Below, piece by piece: positions 8,799 to 17,131 of a stretch of 64,000 nucleotides of DNA. Both the position numbers and the translations under genes were made by a program. The stretch spans positions 361,001-425,000 of the forward strand of contig NC_020059.1 in the NCBI RefSeq assembly GCF_000330885.1. Direction: 5' to 3'. Source of the stretch: Rhizobium tropici CIAT 899. GTDB lineage: Bacteria > Pseudomonadota > Alphaproteobacteria > Rhizobiales > Rhizobiaceae. Every line of letters begins with the position of its first letter. The first letter of the stretch is position 1. The notes under the pieces are model-generated. The model saw nothing but the letters and a program-made list of their open reading frames with translations, was not told the origin of the DNA and made no database searches.

Positions 8799-9152
8799 TT
8801 AAACCTTACCGAATGCGGCCGCATAAATATCCGGCTTGAAGCCGATGAGCAGTTCGCCGTCCGCTTCCAGCACCGGGCGCTTGATCATCGAGGGCTGCGC
8901 CAGCATCAGCTGGATGGCTTTGTCTTTTGTCAGGTCCGTGCGGTCCGTTTCCGGCAGGGCCTTGAAGGTGGTGCCGGCGCGGTTGAGGACCACTTCCCAA
9001 CCGGCGTCCTTCGTCCAGCGCTCCAGGTGATCCTGATCGATGCCAACGGCCTTGTAGTCGTGGAAATCATAGGCAATGCCATGGCTTTCGAGCCAGGTGC
9101 GGGCCTTCTTCATCGTGTCGCAGTTCTTGATGCCGTAAATGGTGATCGTCAT
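8799..9152 (-). CDS. ArsC/Spx-family reductase (YffB type)
   Basis: 117 aa from the ATG at 9152 (MTITIYGIKNCDTMKKARTW); a 43-residue upstream extension would run across the neighbouring operator and is rejected. The thioredoxin-like ArsC fold is clear: IKNCDTMKKA with a single N-terminal Cys (residue 10), and SMIKRPVLEADGELLIGFKP at 86-105, the conserved RPV turn. YffB-type proteins are glutathione-dependent reductases of unknown substrate rather than true arsenate reductases. It diverges from the MarR gene, and its promoter shares the region 9153-9306 with the MarR operator, so MarR may control both. Confidence 0.88.
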   Translation of the reverse strand: MTITIYGIKNCDTMKKARTWLESHGIAYDFHDYKAVGIDQDHLERWTKDAGWEVVLNRAGTTFKALPETDRTDLTKDKAIQLMLAQPSMIKRPVLEADGELLIGFKPDIYAAAFGKV

Positions 9153-9266
9153 GGCGAATCCGTCTTTTGCTGTCCGATAGGGCATAACACGCGAACAAAG
9201 GCGGATAAATGCCGCTCGGACGGGGAAGCAGTTCTCTCGCCCGTTGCAGTTGCCAGCAATAATCGC

Positions 9267-9291
9267 ATAAATATGCAGCATGCATATTTAT
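9267..9291. promoter_or_regulatory. MarR-type operator, 11-bp arms
   Basis: ATAAATATGCA at 9267-9277 and its exact reverse complement TGCATATTTAT at 9281-9291 are separated by GCA. It ends 15 bp before the MarR ATG at 9307 and lies about 115 bp upstream of the divergent arsC-like gene. Size and symmetry suit a winged-helix MarR dimer. A shorter match to the same core (TATGCA-N3-TGCATA) recurs at 9864-9878. Confidence 0.75.
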
Positions 9292-9306
9292 GGCGCGGGT
9301 TGGAGC

Positions 9307-9828
9307 ATGGCGACGGACAAGGAAATATTGCGGCTGGAAAACCTCTTTGGCGCCATGGGTCTTGCTCTGGTGGACAAGATGGAAAAGGCCTTTGTCGATG
9401 AAACCGGCCTTGGCGCGAGCGCGACCGCCGCAATCGTGCAAATAGGGACCGAGCCGGGGCTGACGATCGAGACCCTACGCCGAATGATCGCGCTTTCCCA
9501 TTCCGCCACGGTGCGCCTGGTCGATCAGCTGGTGGCGTCCGGTCTCGTGCTGCGTGCGGGCGGCGTTGAGGGTGACAAGCGTGCCCGCGCACTGCAATTG
9601 ACGGAGAGCGGCCGCCTGCTCTTTGACAGAAGCCTCTCCGCCCGCCGGGCAGTCATCCATCGGGCTTTTGACGTGTTAGGCCCAGAGGAGAGGGGGCAGT
9701 TTGGCCACTTGGTCGAAAAGCTGCTGCCGGCCTTGGTCGATCTCGGCGATGACCAGGATGTGGTCTGCCGCGTTTGCGATCAGGGCGCCTGCGACCAGGA
9801 TCGCTGCCCGATTGCCTTCATGACATAG
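9307..9828 (+). CDS. MarR family transcriptional regulator
   Basis: 173 aa from ATG 9307 (MATDKEILRLENL). An in-frame ATG at 9280 lies inside the operator palindrome and is unlikely. The winged-helix core runs about residues 30-125: ASATAAIVQIGTEPGLTIETL, recognition helix SHSATVRLVDQLVASGLV, then wing GDKRARALQLTESGR. The C-terminus is unusual: residues 148-170 carry a Cys cluster (VVCRVCDQGACDQDRCPIAF) with four Cys, which could bind metal or act as a redox switch. It probably represses itself and the 53-aa gene downstream through the two matching palindromes. Confidence 0.88.
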   Translation: MATDKEILRLENLFGAMGLALVDKMEKAFVDETGLGASATAAIVQIGTEPGLTIETLRRMIALSHSATVRLVDQLVASGLVLRAGGVEGDKRARALQLTESGRLLFDRSLSARRAVIHRAFDVLGPEERGQFGHLVEKLLPALVDLGDDQDVVCRVCDQGACDQDRCPIAFMT

Positions 9829-9863
9829 GCCCGGGATAGGGGTCTTGACATCTTCATCATATA

Positions 9864-9878
9864 TATGCACACTGCATA
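9864..9878. promoter_or_regulatory. Second MarR-like operator
   Basis: TATGCA-CAC-TGCATA repeats the inner core and 3-bp spacing of the operator at 9267-9291, with AT-rich flanks on both sides. A consensus -35 hexamer TTGACA lies at 9845-9850, 13 bp before it, so a bound repressor would cover the promoter. The next coding start is the 53-aa gene at 9951. Confidence 0.6.
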
Positions 9879-9950
9879 CATATATTTCGAAGGACGGTAG
9901 TTGCTGCCTTCGATGATCTGAACATTGCCTGCATCAATTCGATCGGAGGC

Positions 9951-10112
9951 ATGATCGCGATGGAAAATCGTTCAATTCTTGCCCGGCTAATGGGTATCTG
10001 TCGTGCTGCTCTTGCAAGCGCGCTATATCACATTGGTCGCTTAGGCATTCTTCTCAGGGAATCAGCGGCGATCGCCTTCACCATGCGCTGCAAGGTGATC
10101 GATCGCCGCTAG
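9951..10112 (+). CDS. Small 53-aa protein, putative MarR target
   Basis: Open frame of 54 codons from ATG 9951, preceded at 5-6 nt by GGAGG, to a TAG at 10110-10112. The product begins MIAMENRSILARLMGICRAA and is basic, with an amphipathic or weakly hydrophobic middle (about residues 18-44) and a CKVIDRR end. It lies 122 bp after the MarR gene, in the same direction, behind the second MarR-like operator and a TTGACA hexamer. It faces the convergent deacylase gene 6 bp away. I do not recognise the family; codon use is only mildly coding-like, so support comes mainly from context and the ribosome site. Confidence 0.45.
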   Translation: MIAMENRSILARLMGICRAALASALYHIGRLGILLRESAAIAFTMRCKVIDRR

Positions 10113-10118
10113 AGGAAA

Positions 10119-11180
10119 TCAATCCTCAAGTGTTCCTGGTTTGCGGGCGACGGAGCTTGCTCTGTCCGAACCGATCTTCATAAGATCGCCGCGCCGGCGC
10201 ACCAGCCGGTCCGATACGCGGGTGACGATCAAACCTGCCTGTGGCGCGCGGACGTCGATGGTCCCGTCCGGCATACCCGGGGCGGTGATGATCGTTGCCA
10301 GCAGATCACCTTCTTCAACGCGCTCGCCGATATTGCGATGGAAGAGCACTGTGCCCGCCTGCGGGGCACGGATCATCTCGACATTGTCGAGCGGCACGGC
10401 GGGGCCGTCGAATGCACCGAGCGCAACGCTGTCATCACGGACTGCGCCGCGCGCAGCCAGAAAGCGCCAGAGCCCTGCGGCATCTTCCTTTGCCATCTCG
10501 GGATAGACATCGCGCGTGCCGCGCAACTCGACCGTCACAGAGAGCTTGCCCGGCAGCCTTGCCTTCTTTTCCCCCGGCACTTCGTATTTCCAGGCGAAGC
10601 TGACGGCCTCCTCGAATGCCGAGCTTTCGCCGTCCGACAGCAGCACGGCATCCATCTTCAGCGCCGCAGCAAGATCGGCGGCTTCGGGCCAGAATGCCTC
10701 GTCGATATAGGCATATTGCAGGGATTCGTCATCGCAATGCAGATCGATCACCAGATCGGCACCGAGCGCCATATGGATCAGCTGGCGCTTCAGCCGGTCG
10801 ACGGCGGGGTAGCGTTCCAGATTTTCGATGAGGAGATCGCGGTCGCGCAACGAGATCAGCGGAAATTCGCGGTTGAAGTTGGTGCGCGAGCCCAGGTCGA
10901 AGCGCCCTTGTATCTCGCCGAAATGCGATTGCGCCGCGCCGATCGGATTGGCATGCGGCACCACGACGATATCGCTGAGGATCGCGCCTTCGGCTTCCGC
11001 TTTCCGAAGCCGCTCGCAGAGGAAATGCACCAATGCAGTTCCCGGCAGTTCACCGGCGTGCAATGCAGCCTGAATGTAGATCTTCGGCGCGTCTGCCTTG
11101 CTGCCGGCAAAATGCAGGACGGGCAGCCGCCAGGCGATCCCCGGAGTGTCACCTTCGATGACGATTTCGGTGACGTTCAT
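10119..11180 (-). CDS. Succinylglutamate desuccinylase/aspartoacylase family deacylase
   Basis: 353 aa, M14-like zinc hydrolase of the AstE/AspA family. Zinc-site motifs are visible: QAALHAGELPGTAL (the H-x-x-E pair, residues about 38-51), then VIDLHCDD (His near 147), and a general-base Glu in SVTVELRG near 215. After residue 260 the protein has a barrel-sandwich-like C-terminal domain with two similar stretches, IRAPQAGTVLFHRNIGERVEEGD and DVRAPQAGLIVTRVSDR (shortened here). The family removes acyl groups from amino acids. It is a single gene, with the MFS gene upstream in the same direction. Confidence 0.87.
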   Translation of the reverse strand: MNVTEIVIEGDTPGIAWRLPVLHFAGSKADAPKIYIQAALHAGELPGTALVHFLCERLRKAEAEGAILSDIVVVPHANPIGAAQSHFGEIQGRFDLGSRTNFNREFPLISLRDRDLLIENLERYPAVDRLKRQLIHMALGADLVIDLHCDDESLQYAYIDEAFWPEAADLAAALKMDAVLLSDGESSAFEEAVSFAWKYEVPGEKKARLPGKLSVTVELRGTRDVYPEMAKEDAAGLWRFLAARGAVRDDSVALGAFDGPAVPLDNVEMIRAPQAGTVLFHRNIGERVEEGDLLATIITAPGMPDGTIDVRAPQAGLIVTRVSDRLVRRRGDLMKIGSDRASSVARKPGTLED

Positions 11181-11298
11181 GGGCGGGCCTCCTGCTGATG
11201 ATAATCAGAGACCCATATCAAGCCCCGCAGGCAGTCCGCAACCGTTTGTCGCCGCATGCCAGAATCAGGACCGGGGACAAACAGCGCCAAAACAGCTT

Positions 11299-12480
11299 TC
11301 AGCGGCTGCCATTCCTGCGCAGGCAGAAGCTTATGATCAGGCTGAGCAGGACCGCGCCGACGCCGAAGGAGAAGGGTGCGGCATAGCCGAGATGATCGGC
11401 GAACAGGCCGGCGATCGGGCCAGTCGAACCGAGCGACACGTCGAGAAAGATCGAATAAAGCCCGAGCGCCACGCCGCGGTTCTGCGGCGGGATGCGCTCC
11501 ATGGCTTCGTTGCCAAGCGCGGGGAAGACGGGCGCGAAGCCGGCGCCGGCGAGAGCCGCGCCGATGATGGCAACGGTCGGAGATGGCGCAAAGGCAAGCG
11601 CAGCCAGGCCGACGATCTCGATGACAAGGGAAATGCGCACCAGCGGCAGGCCGCCGAAGCGGGCGACAGCTTGCGCAAGACCCAGGCGCACGCCCATGAA
11701 AGCGAGGCCGAAAGCGCTGAGCGCAAAGGAGGCGCCTTCCCAGCCGCGGCTATGGAAGAACAGCGCGACGAAGGCCATGACGACGCCGAAGCCGCTGGAG
11801 GCAAGCGCAAGCGCGACGCCGTATGGTGCAACGCGGCTCAGCACCTGGCCCGTGCCGATACCCTTTTCCTTTACGCCCGGAACCGGCGGCCGCGTTTGCG
11901 CCAGCATGAAGCCGGCAACCGCAAGGATGATGGTGACGACGCCGATGGCGAAGAAGCCGTATTGCCCCTGCAGCCAGGCGCCGAACGGGGCGGCGAGTGC
12001 AATGCCGCCGTAGGTGGCAATGCCGTTCCAGGAGATGATGCGGACTGTTTCGCGCGATCCCATCAGACCGATTGCCCAGGTGATTGCCGCCGTGCTCACC
12101 CAGCTCTCGCCGATGCCGAGCGCTAGCCGGCCGGCCAGCAGAAGAGCAAGGCTTGCTGCCGGCACTTGGATCGTAAAAGTGGAAGCGATGATGAGTGCGC
12201 CCGACAGACCGTAGGCGAGGAAACCCAGGAAGACCGAACGGCGCGGCCCGTATTGATCGCAGAGCCGGCCGACATGGGCGCGGCTGACGATGGTCGCCAC
12301 ATATTGCGTGCTGACGGCGATGCCGGCCCATATGACGCCGAAGCCGAGGCCGCTGTCGACATAGGTCGGCAAAACCGCAAGCGGCAATCCGATGGCAAGG
12401 TAGCCGAAGAATGTCAGCGCGACGATCGAGATGAGAGACAGGGTCGAAGCGGACCGGATGGTCTGGGAAGCAGTATTCAC
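11299..12480 (-). CDS. MFS transporter, YhhS/YfcJ (UPF0226-like) type
   Basis: 393 aa if read from the GTG at 12480, which gives VNTASQTIRSASTLSLIS just before the first helix and has AGGCG 9 nt upstream; an ATG at 12516 is an alternative without a ribosome site. Twelve hydrophobic segments are visible. The cytoplasmic loop 2-3 motif is RAHVGRLCDQYGPRR, the classical major-facilitator signature, and the first helix FFGYLAIGLPLAVLPTYVD matches the YhhS/YfcJ arabinose-efflux-like group. Likely an inner-membrane drug or metabolite exporter; substrate unknown. Confidence 0.87.
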   Translation of the reverse strand: MNTASQTIRSASTLSLISIVALTFFGYLAIGLPLAVLPTYVDSGLGFGVIWAGIAVSTQYVATIVSRAHVGRLCDQYGPRRSVFLGFLAYGLSGALIIASTFTIQVPAASLALLLAGRLALGIGESWVSTAAITWAIGLMGSRETVRIISWNGIATYGGIALAAPFGAWLQGQYGFFAIGVVTIILAVAGFMLAQTRPPVPGVKEKGIGTGQVLSRVAPYGVALALASSGFGVVMAFVALFFHSRGWEGASFALSAFGLAFMGVRLGLAQAVARFGGLPLVRISLVIEIVGLAALAFAPSPTVAIIGAALAGAGFAPVFPALGNEAMERIPPQNRGVALGLYSIFLDVSLGSTGPIAGLFADHLGYAAPFSFGVGAVLLSLIISFCLRRNGSR

Positions 12481-12710
12481 GGGATATCGCCTGCGGGCAC
12501 CGGCAGCGGTGTCCATGCTGTTTGCCACGAAGGAAGCGGGATTCGTATCGGATAGCACTGACGGCGAAGGCCTGAAGGCCGTGCGTCGCCATGGGGTATG
12601 GCTATCAGGCAACGGCAGGCGAGGTCAACGAATTGCTGCCTTGCAGCAAAAGCCATTGACGGGATGAGTTGATTGTGCGTGGCAATCGCCCGTCGGGCGT
12701 GCCAGTGCCG

Positions 12711-12745
12711 TGACCCCCCTTCTCCTCGATGGGGGAAGGGGCGAG
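12711..12745. repeat. C-rich/G-rich inverted repeat, possible terminator
   Basis: CCCTTCTCC and GGGGGAAGG-type arms with a short TCGAT loop form a 9-bp hairpin (one T-G pair) just beyond the stop of the quinone oxidoreductase gene on the minus strand. No T tract follows. Sequences of this type recur between genes in many alphaproteobacteria, so it may be either a dispersed repeat or a transcript end. Confidence 0.4.
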
Positions 12746-12749
12746 GGCA

Positions 12750-13724
12750 TCACATCGTCAGTATGACGCTGGCCGTCGTTCGTCCTGCTTCAAGATCGGC
12801 ATGGGCTCGGGCGGCATCCTTCAGCTCGTATTCCGCACCGATCGGGTTGACGAGCCCGGCCTGGAGCGCCGCCATCAGCGCCATGGCGCCTTGGCGGTAG
12901 AGTTCAGGATCGTTGGCGTAAGCCAATACGCTCGGGCGCGACAAGCCGATCACACGGGGCGCGGTCAGCTCCTCTATCTTGATCGGCGGAATGGGGCCGG
13001 CGACCTGTCCGAGGCTGGCGACCATGCCGAAGGGGCGCACCGCAGCAAGCGTCTGTGACAACATGGTCCCGCCGATCCCGTCGACGGCAAGATGTGCGCC
13101 ACGGCCATCGGCAATGCGGCGCGTTTCCTCGACCCAATCCCCGGATGTATGCAGGAGAACCGCGTCCGCGCCTGCCTCATAAGCAATACCGGCCTTGGCT
13201 TCGGAGCCCACCGTAGCGATGACCTTCGCGCCGATCCCCTTGGCAAGACGCGTGACGAGTTGCCCGAGGCCGCCGGCTCCCGCATGCACCAGCACCCACT
13301 CGTCCGCCTTCACGGGGTAGGTCTTTTGCAGCACCATTTGCGCCGTTAACCCGCGCAGCATCGTGCTTCCGGCAACGCGCTCACTGACACCATCGGGTAA
13401 TTTTACAAGGCGACTGACAGGCAGCGTGCGCACCTCGGCATAGCTGCCGATCGGATGGCCGATATAGGCGACACGGTCGCCGACCTTCAGATCGCCGACA
13501 TCGGCGCCAAGCGCTTCGATAATGCCGGCACCCTCGAAACCGAGCACATTGTGGCCAGGTTGCAGCGGGTAAAGCCCGGAACGGACATAAATGTCGACGA
13601 AATTGACGCCGGAGATGCTTTGGCGGATTCGTGCCTGGCCTGGACCGGGTTCGGTAGCGGGAAGATCGACGGCTTTCAGGACTTCGGGGCCGCCGGGGCC
13701 GGCAATGGCAATCGCTAGGGGCAT
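12750..13724 (-). CDS. NADPH:quinone oxidoreductase (zinc-free MDR family)
   Basis: 324 aa from ATG 13724, with a strong AAAGGAG site 8 nt upstream; a 27-residue upstream extension is rejected. QOR proteins are cytoplasmic NADPH-dependent quinone or enone reductases. Visible: GroES-like N-terminal domain with VDIYVRSGLYPLQPGHNVLGFEGAG, and the Rossmann domain with HAGAGGLGQLVTRLAKGIGAKV (near residue 145, shortened). No structural-zinc Cys quartet is seen, which fits the QOR rather than alcohol dehydrogenase branch. It diverges from a LysR regulator that probably controls it. Confidence 0.92.
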   Translation of the reverse strand: MPLAIAIAGPGGPEVLKAVDLPATEPGPGQARIRQSISGVNFVDIYVRSGLYPLQPGHNVLGFEGAGIIEALGADVGDLKVGDRVAYIGHPIGSYAEVRTLPVSRLVKLPDGVSERVAGSTMLRGLTAQMVLQKTYPVKADEWVLVHAGAGGLGQLVTRLAKGIGAKVIATVGSEAKAGIAYEAGADAVLLHTSGDWVEETRRIADGRGAHLAVDGIGGTMLSQTLAAVRPFGMVASLGQVAGPIPPIKIEELTAPRVIGLSRPSVLAYANDPELYRQGAMALMAALQAGLVNPIGAEYELKDAARAHADLEAGRTTASVILTM

Positions 13725-13815
13725 TGGGAAATCTCCTTTCGGACGATTTTTGACCATGAATCGCTGTGCGAATAAATTCGGTATGAACTCACCATATCTG
13801 TGCAATAATGCACCG
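13725..13815. promoter_or_regulatory. Divergent promoter region, quinone reductase/LysR
   Basis: 91 bp between two divergent starts. It is AT-richer than the flanking genes and contains TGCAATAATGCA at 13801-13812, a near-palindrome (TGCA..TGCA) just ahead of the LysR ATG, and the broken T-N11-A pattern typical of LysR sites could be fitted in more than one way. No unambiguous operator was chosen. Confidence 0.45.
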
Positions 13816-14697
13816 ATGATCGACTGGCAGGACCTTCACCATTTCACCGCTCTCGCTCGAACCGGCTCCCTCTCTGCGGCGGCGCGCGAGTTGGGTGTCG
13901 ACCACGCAACGGTCGGCAGGCGCATTGCGGCGTTGGAACGTACGCTCGACCTGCGCCTCATCGATCGGCGGCCACGCACCTCACCCTTGACGGCCGATGG
14001 CCGCGCCATCGCCGAACTGGTCGCGGGTATGGAGGAAAATGTCGAGGCGATCAGACGTTATTCGAAAAGCGCTGTCTCCGGGCTTTCCGCTGCAGTCAAG
14101 ATCAGCGCGCCGCCGTCGATCGCTGCCCATCTCCTGGCGCCGAAAGCCGCGCTGTTTCATACCCATCATCCGAACATCACGCTGACCATTGCCGGCATTG
14201 CACGCAGCGTCGCGCTCAATTCCGGCGAGGCGGACATCGCCGTACGCATGATCAGGCCGGAGGAAAGCGATCTCTTGGTCCGGCGTATCGGCGCCATGCG
14301 CTTCGGTCTCTATGCGATCCTGTCCGTGGCACAAAGGCCTGAGGAGGAGTGGGTCTTTATCGGTTACGATGCGGCAATGGAGCATCTGACCCAGCAGACC
14401 TGGCTTCGCAATCTGCTGGATGGTCGTCCGATCGTCTTCCGTGCCACCGATGTTTTCGGTCAGCTCGAGGCCGCTCGTGCCGGACTGGGGGTCGTGGCGC
14501 TTCCGAGATTTCTGGGCGATCGCGAGGCAGGATTGGTGCGCCTGCCGACGGAGATCCCATCACCGACGCGCGACCTCTGGCTCGTCACCTATCCCGATCT
14601 CCGTCGCTCGCCTGCCATCCGGGCGGTTATGGACTTCGTTGCTGATGTGGTCGGGCAAAGCTGCCCGTTGCGGGACGCCTCGAACAGCGCCCTATAA
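13816..14697 (+). CDS. LysR family transcriptional regulator
   Basis: 293 aa from ATG 13816 (MIDWQDLHHFTALARTGSLS); upstream in-frame codons cross the divergent promoter and are not used. The winged helix-turn-helix occupies residues 4-62, with SLSAAARELGVDHATVGRRI as the DNA-contact helices, and the remainder is a periplasmic-binding-protein-like effector domain, with SGEADIAVRMIRPEESDLL and RAGLGVVALPRFLGDRE as recognisable blocks. The gene diverges from the quinone reductase gene and very likely regulates it in response to a small ligand or electrophile. Confidence 0.92.
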   Translation: MIDWQDLHHFTALARTGSLSAAARELGVDHATVGRRIAALERTLDLRLIDRRPRTSPLTADGRAIAELVAGMEENVEAIRRYSKSAVSGLSAAVKISAPPSIAAHLLAPKAALFHTHHPNITLTIAGIARSVALNSGEADIAVRMIRPEESDLLVRRIGAMRFGLYAILSVAQRPEEEWVFIGYDAAMEHLTQQTWLRNLLDGRPIVFRATDVFGQLEAARAGLGVVALPRFLGDREAGLVRLPTEIPSPTRDLWLVTYPDLRRSPAIRAVMDFVADVVGQSCPLRDASNSAL

Positions 14698-14786
14698 GTC
14701 CCGATTCCAACCCGTATTTTTCTGTTGCGGCCTCGTGGCGAATCTCTATCCATAGATGGATGAGCCACACTTACGGTCGGTGATCG

Positions 14787-16427
14787 ATGACGAAGCTGGG
14801 CAGTTGGTTCGTGGCGGACAGGGCGGATCTGGTCGCGGGCATATCGGTTGCCGGACTGATGCTGCCGGAAGCGGTCGCTTACGCCGGGATCGCCGGTCTG
14901 CCGCCGCATCGTGCGATCCTCGCCGGCGTCGCTGGATGTCTCGTCTATGCCATATTCGGCCGCAGCCGCTTTGCCATCGTCTCCCCCACATCCTCATCCG
15001 CCGCCATTCTCGCCGCAACATTGGCCGTCGTGCCGGGCGATGCCACGATCAAGGCGGGGCTTGCCACGGTTGCCGTCGCGCTCGCCGGCATTCTCTTCGT
15101 CATCGCCGGTACCTTGCGCCTTGGCGGCATCACCGGGTTCATCTCGCGGCCGGTCCTGCGCGGCTTCGCGCTCGGATTGGCGATCACCATCATCCTGCAT
15201 CAGCTGCCGATCCTCGTTGGTGTGCCTGTGCAAGGCTCGAATATCCTGGCCTACGCGGCTGCACTCTTCGGCGCGATCTTCCAGTGGAATCCGATCAGCG
15301 TCGCCGTCGGCGTGGTCGCGCTGGCGGCATTGTTGCTGCTGAGGCGATTGCCCGGCATTCCCGCCGCCTTCTTTGTGCTGGCCGCCGGCATATTCGCCTC
15401 CTATCTGTTCGGTCTGGAAGGCCATGGCGTCAAGCTGGTCGGCCCGATCGAGATCCTGCCGCAATGGCCCTCGCTCCCGGACGCCGGCTGGGCCGCTTAT
15501 TCGCGGCTGGTGCAGTTCACCGTGCCTCTTGTCCTCATCCTCTTTGCTGAATCCTGGGGCACCATGCGTGCACTCGCCCTGCGTTATGGCGAGACGCTGG
15601 AGATCAATCGCGAGCTTGGTGCGCTGGGCGCTGCCAATATTGCCAGTGCTGTCGTTCAGGGCATGCCGGTCGGCGCGGGTTTTTCCGCAGGCTTCGCCAG
15701 TGAGGCGGCGGGGGCTAAGACGCGGGCGACGACCGTCTTTGCCGCCATCGGCCTGACAATCCTGATTGCCTGTGCCGGACCACTGGTGGCGCTTCTGCCG
15801 GAGCCGGTGCTGGCCGCTGTCGTGATCGCGGCTCTGACGCATGCGCTCGACCCCAGTCCTATCCTGCGGCTCCGCCGCCTGCATCGCGATTTCTACGTGG
15901 CATTGGGCGCCGCCATCGGCGTGCTCGCTTTCGGCGTCCTCAACGGCATGCTGCTGGCTATCGCCCTTTCGCTTGCCGCCATGATGCATCGCCTGGCATC
16001 CCCGTATATCGCCCGTTTGGGACGGCTCAACAACAGCCATGACTTCGTCGATGTCAGCAGACATGACGACGCCGCCGAGATACCGGGCATTGCCATCTGG
16101 CGCCCCGGCGAAACCCTGTTTTTCGGCAATGCCGATACGATCTTCGGCGAGATATTGTCCGGCAGCCGCAGTGAAGCCGGGTTGCGGGCAGCCATCCTCA
16201 GCCTGGAGGAGAGCTCCGATATCGACAGCACGGCGATGGACGCGTTGATGGAGTTCGACAGCGCGATGCAGCGAGCCGGCCTCCGTCTTCAGTTTGCCCG
16301 GGTGCACGACCGCGTTCGCGATCTCATGACGGTCGCCGGCATTGCCGACGTCGACAAGCGCTGCAGCTTCAGCGTCGATGATGCCGTCGCCGCGGTGATA
16401 GCTGAAGGGAAACCTCCAAAGGCGTGA
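14787..16427 (+). CDS. SulP family anion transporter with STAS domain
   Basis: 546 aa. SulP (SLC26-type) proteins move sulfate, bicarbonate or dicarboxylates across the inner membrane. The ATG gives MTKLGSWFVADRADLVAGIS, followed by the hallmark AGLMLPEAVAYAGIAGLPPH (residues about 22-41). Some 11-12 membrane segments extend to about residue 395. A cytoplasmic STAS domain (about 415-540) follows, with FFGNADTIFGEIL and SSDIDSTAMDALMEF, the normal phosphorylation-loop position. The glutamine-free DIDST loop is typical. No carbonic anhydrase is fused. It is a single gene, convergent with the RNA ligase gene 8 bp away. Confidence 0.93.
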   Translation: MTKLGSWFVADRADLVAGISVAGLMLPEAVAYAGIAGLPPHRAILAGVAGCLVYAIFGRSRFAIVSPTSSSAAILAATLAVVPGDATIKAGLATVAVALAGILFVIAGTLRLGGITGFISRPVLRGFALGLAITIILHQLPILVGVPVQGSNILAYAAALFGAIFQWNPISVAVGVVALAALLLLRRLPGIPAAFFVLAAGIFASYLFGLEGHGVKLVGPIEILPQWPSLPDAGWAAYSRLVQFTVPLVLILFAESWGTMRALALRYGETLEINRELGALGAANIASAVVQGMPVGAGFSAGFASEAAGAKTRATTVFAAIGLTILIACAGPLVALLPEPVLAAVVIAALTHALDPSPILRLRRLHRDFYVALGAAIGVLAFGVLNGMLLAIALSLAAMMHRLASPYIARLGRLNNSHDFVDVSRHDDAAEIPGIAIWRPGETLFFGNADTIFGEILSGSRSEAGLRAAILSLEESSDIDSTAMDALMEFDSAMQRAGLRLQFARVHDRVRDLMTVAGIADVDKRCSFSVDDAVAAVIAEGKPPKA

Positions 16428-16435
16428 GCGGCCGC

Positions 16436-17053
16436 TCAATCATGCAAAGTCCAATAGCAGAGATGATCGTGCTTGGCCTCTCCCTGCAGGCTGTTGATGA
16501 GGACGAAGTCTCTGGCGGTCCACCTCACAGGTTCCTCGAGCATGATGTCGGGAACGAGATGTCCCTGATAGAGCAGCGTCATATGCGGCTCGACGGCGCT
16601 CTCCTTGGCTGGCGCAATGCCCGTGAGCCGCATGGCATCGGCCAGTTCCTGATGGAGCGCCTTCAGTTCGGCATTCCCGTCCTTGCTCCAAAGGACAAGT
16701 GGGCGGTTGTCGCCCTTGCCGAAGCTGACTGCTCGATCGAAGACGACGGGAAAGGGCGGCTTCCTCACCCGAGAGGCAGCTTCCATCGCCGCAAATGCCA
16801 CTTCCTCGGGCAAGCAGCGAAACGAGCCGATCGGGTAGAGCGTCACATGAAAGAGATCGGCCCGACGCGGCTTCGTGGAAAAGCGGTGCTGCCGGCGAAG
16901 ATGTCCTGCAAGCGCATGACTGCGTGCGGCAATTGCCGCATCGGGCAGGAGGGCGAAATAGAATTCATTGATCGGCCCTTGATCGATTGGCGGCGGTGTT
17001 CTCGTATGCGCTCCGCCCGCAAGATAGAGCGAAAGCTGCCCATTGTTCTTCAT
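16436..17053 (-). CDS. thpR: LigT/ThpR-type 2'-5' RNA ligase (2H phosphoesterase)
   Basis: 205 aa from ATG 17053; an AGGAGGA further upstream is too far for this ATG, so a rarer upstream start (in-frame GTG at 17059) is possible. The two H-x-T motifs that define the 2H superfamily are present: HVTLYPIG near residue 80 and HMTLLYQG near 165. LigT/ThpR proteins join or hydrolyse 2'-5' RNA linkages and act as cyclic phosphodiesterases. It diverges from a small lipoprotein gene, and a LexA-type GAAC-N7-GAAC box lies 79 bp upstream, so DNA-damage control is a reasonable inference. Confidence 0.88.
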   Translation of the reverse strand: MKNNGQLSLYLAGGAHTRTPPPIDQGPINEFYFALLPDAAIAARSHALAGHLRRQHRFSTKPRRADLFHVTLYPIGSFRCLPEEVAFAAMEAASRVRKPPFPVVFDRAVSFGKGDNRPLVLWSKDGNAELKALHQELADAMRLTGIAPAKESAVEPHMTLLYQGHLVPDIMLEEPVRWTARDFVLINSLQGEAKHDHLCYWTLHD

Positions 17054-17131
17054 GGTCACTGCAAAGCTGTATCGCTTTGTCCTCCTGCTTTTTGACCGCA
17101 AAACGATAGGATAAAGCAGTTGCTAATTCAA

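Noticed and set aside
11098..12126. 342-codon plus-strand frame over the MFS gene
   Set aside because: Repetitive acidic/basic translation without motifs; the minus-strand MFS protein is well supported.
14994..16439. 481-codon frame antisense to the SulP transporter
   Set aside because: Low-complexity charged translation (many Q/D/R/G) typical of an antisense shadow; the SulP frame has full domain structure.
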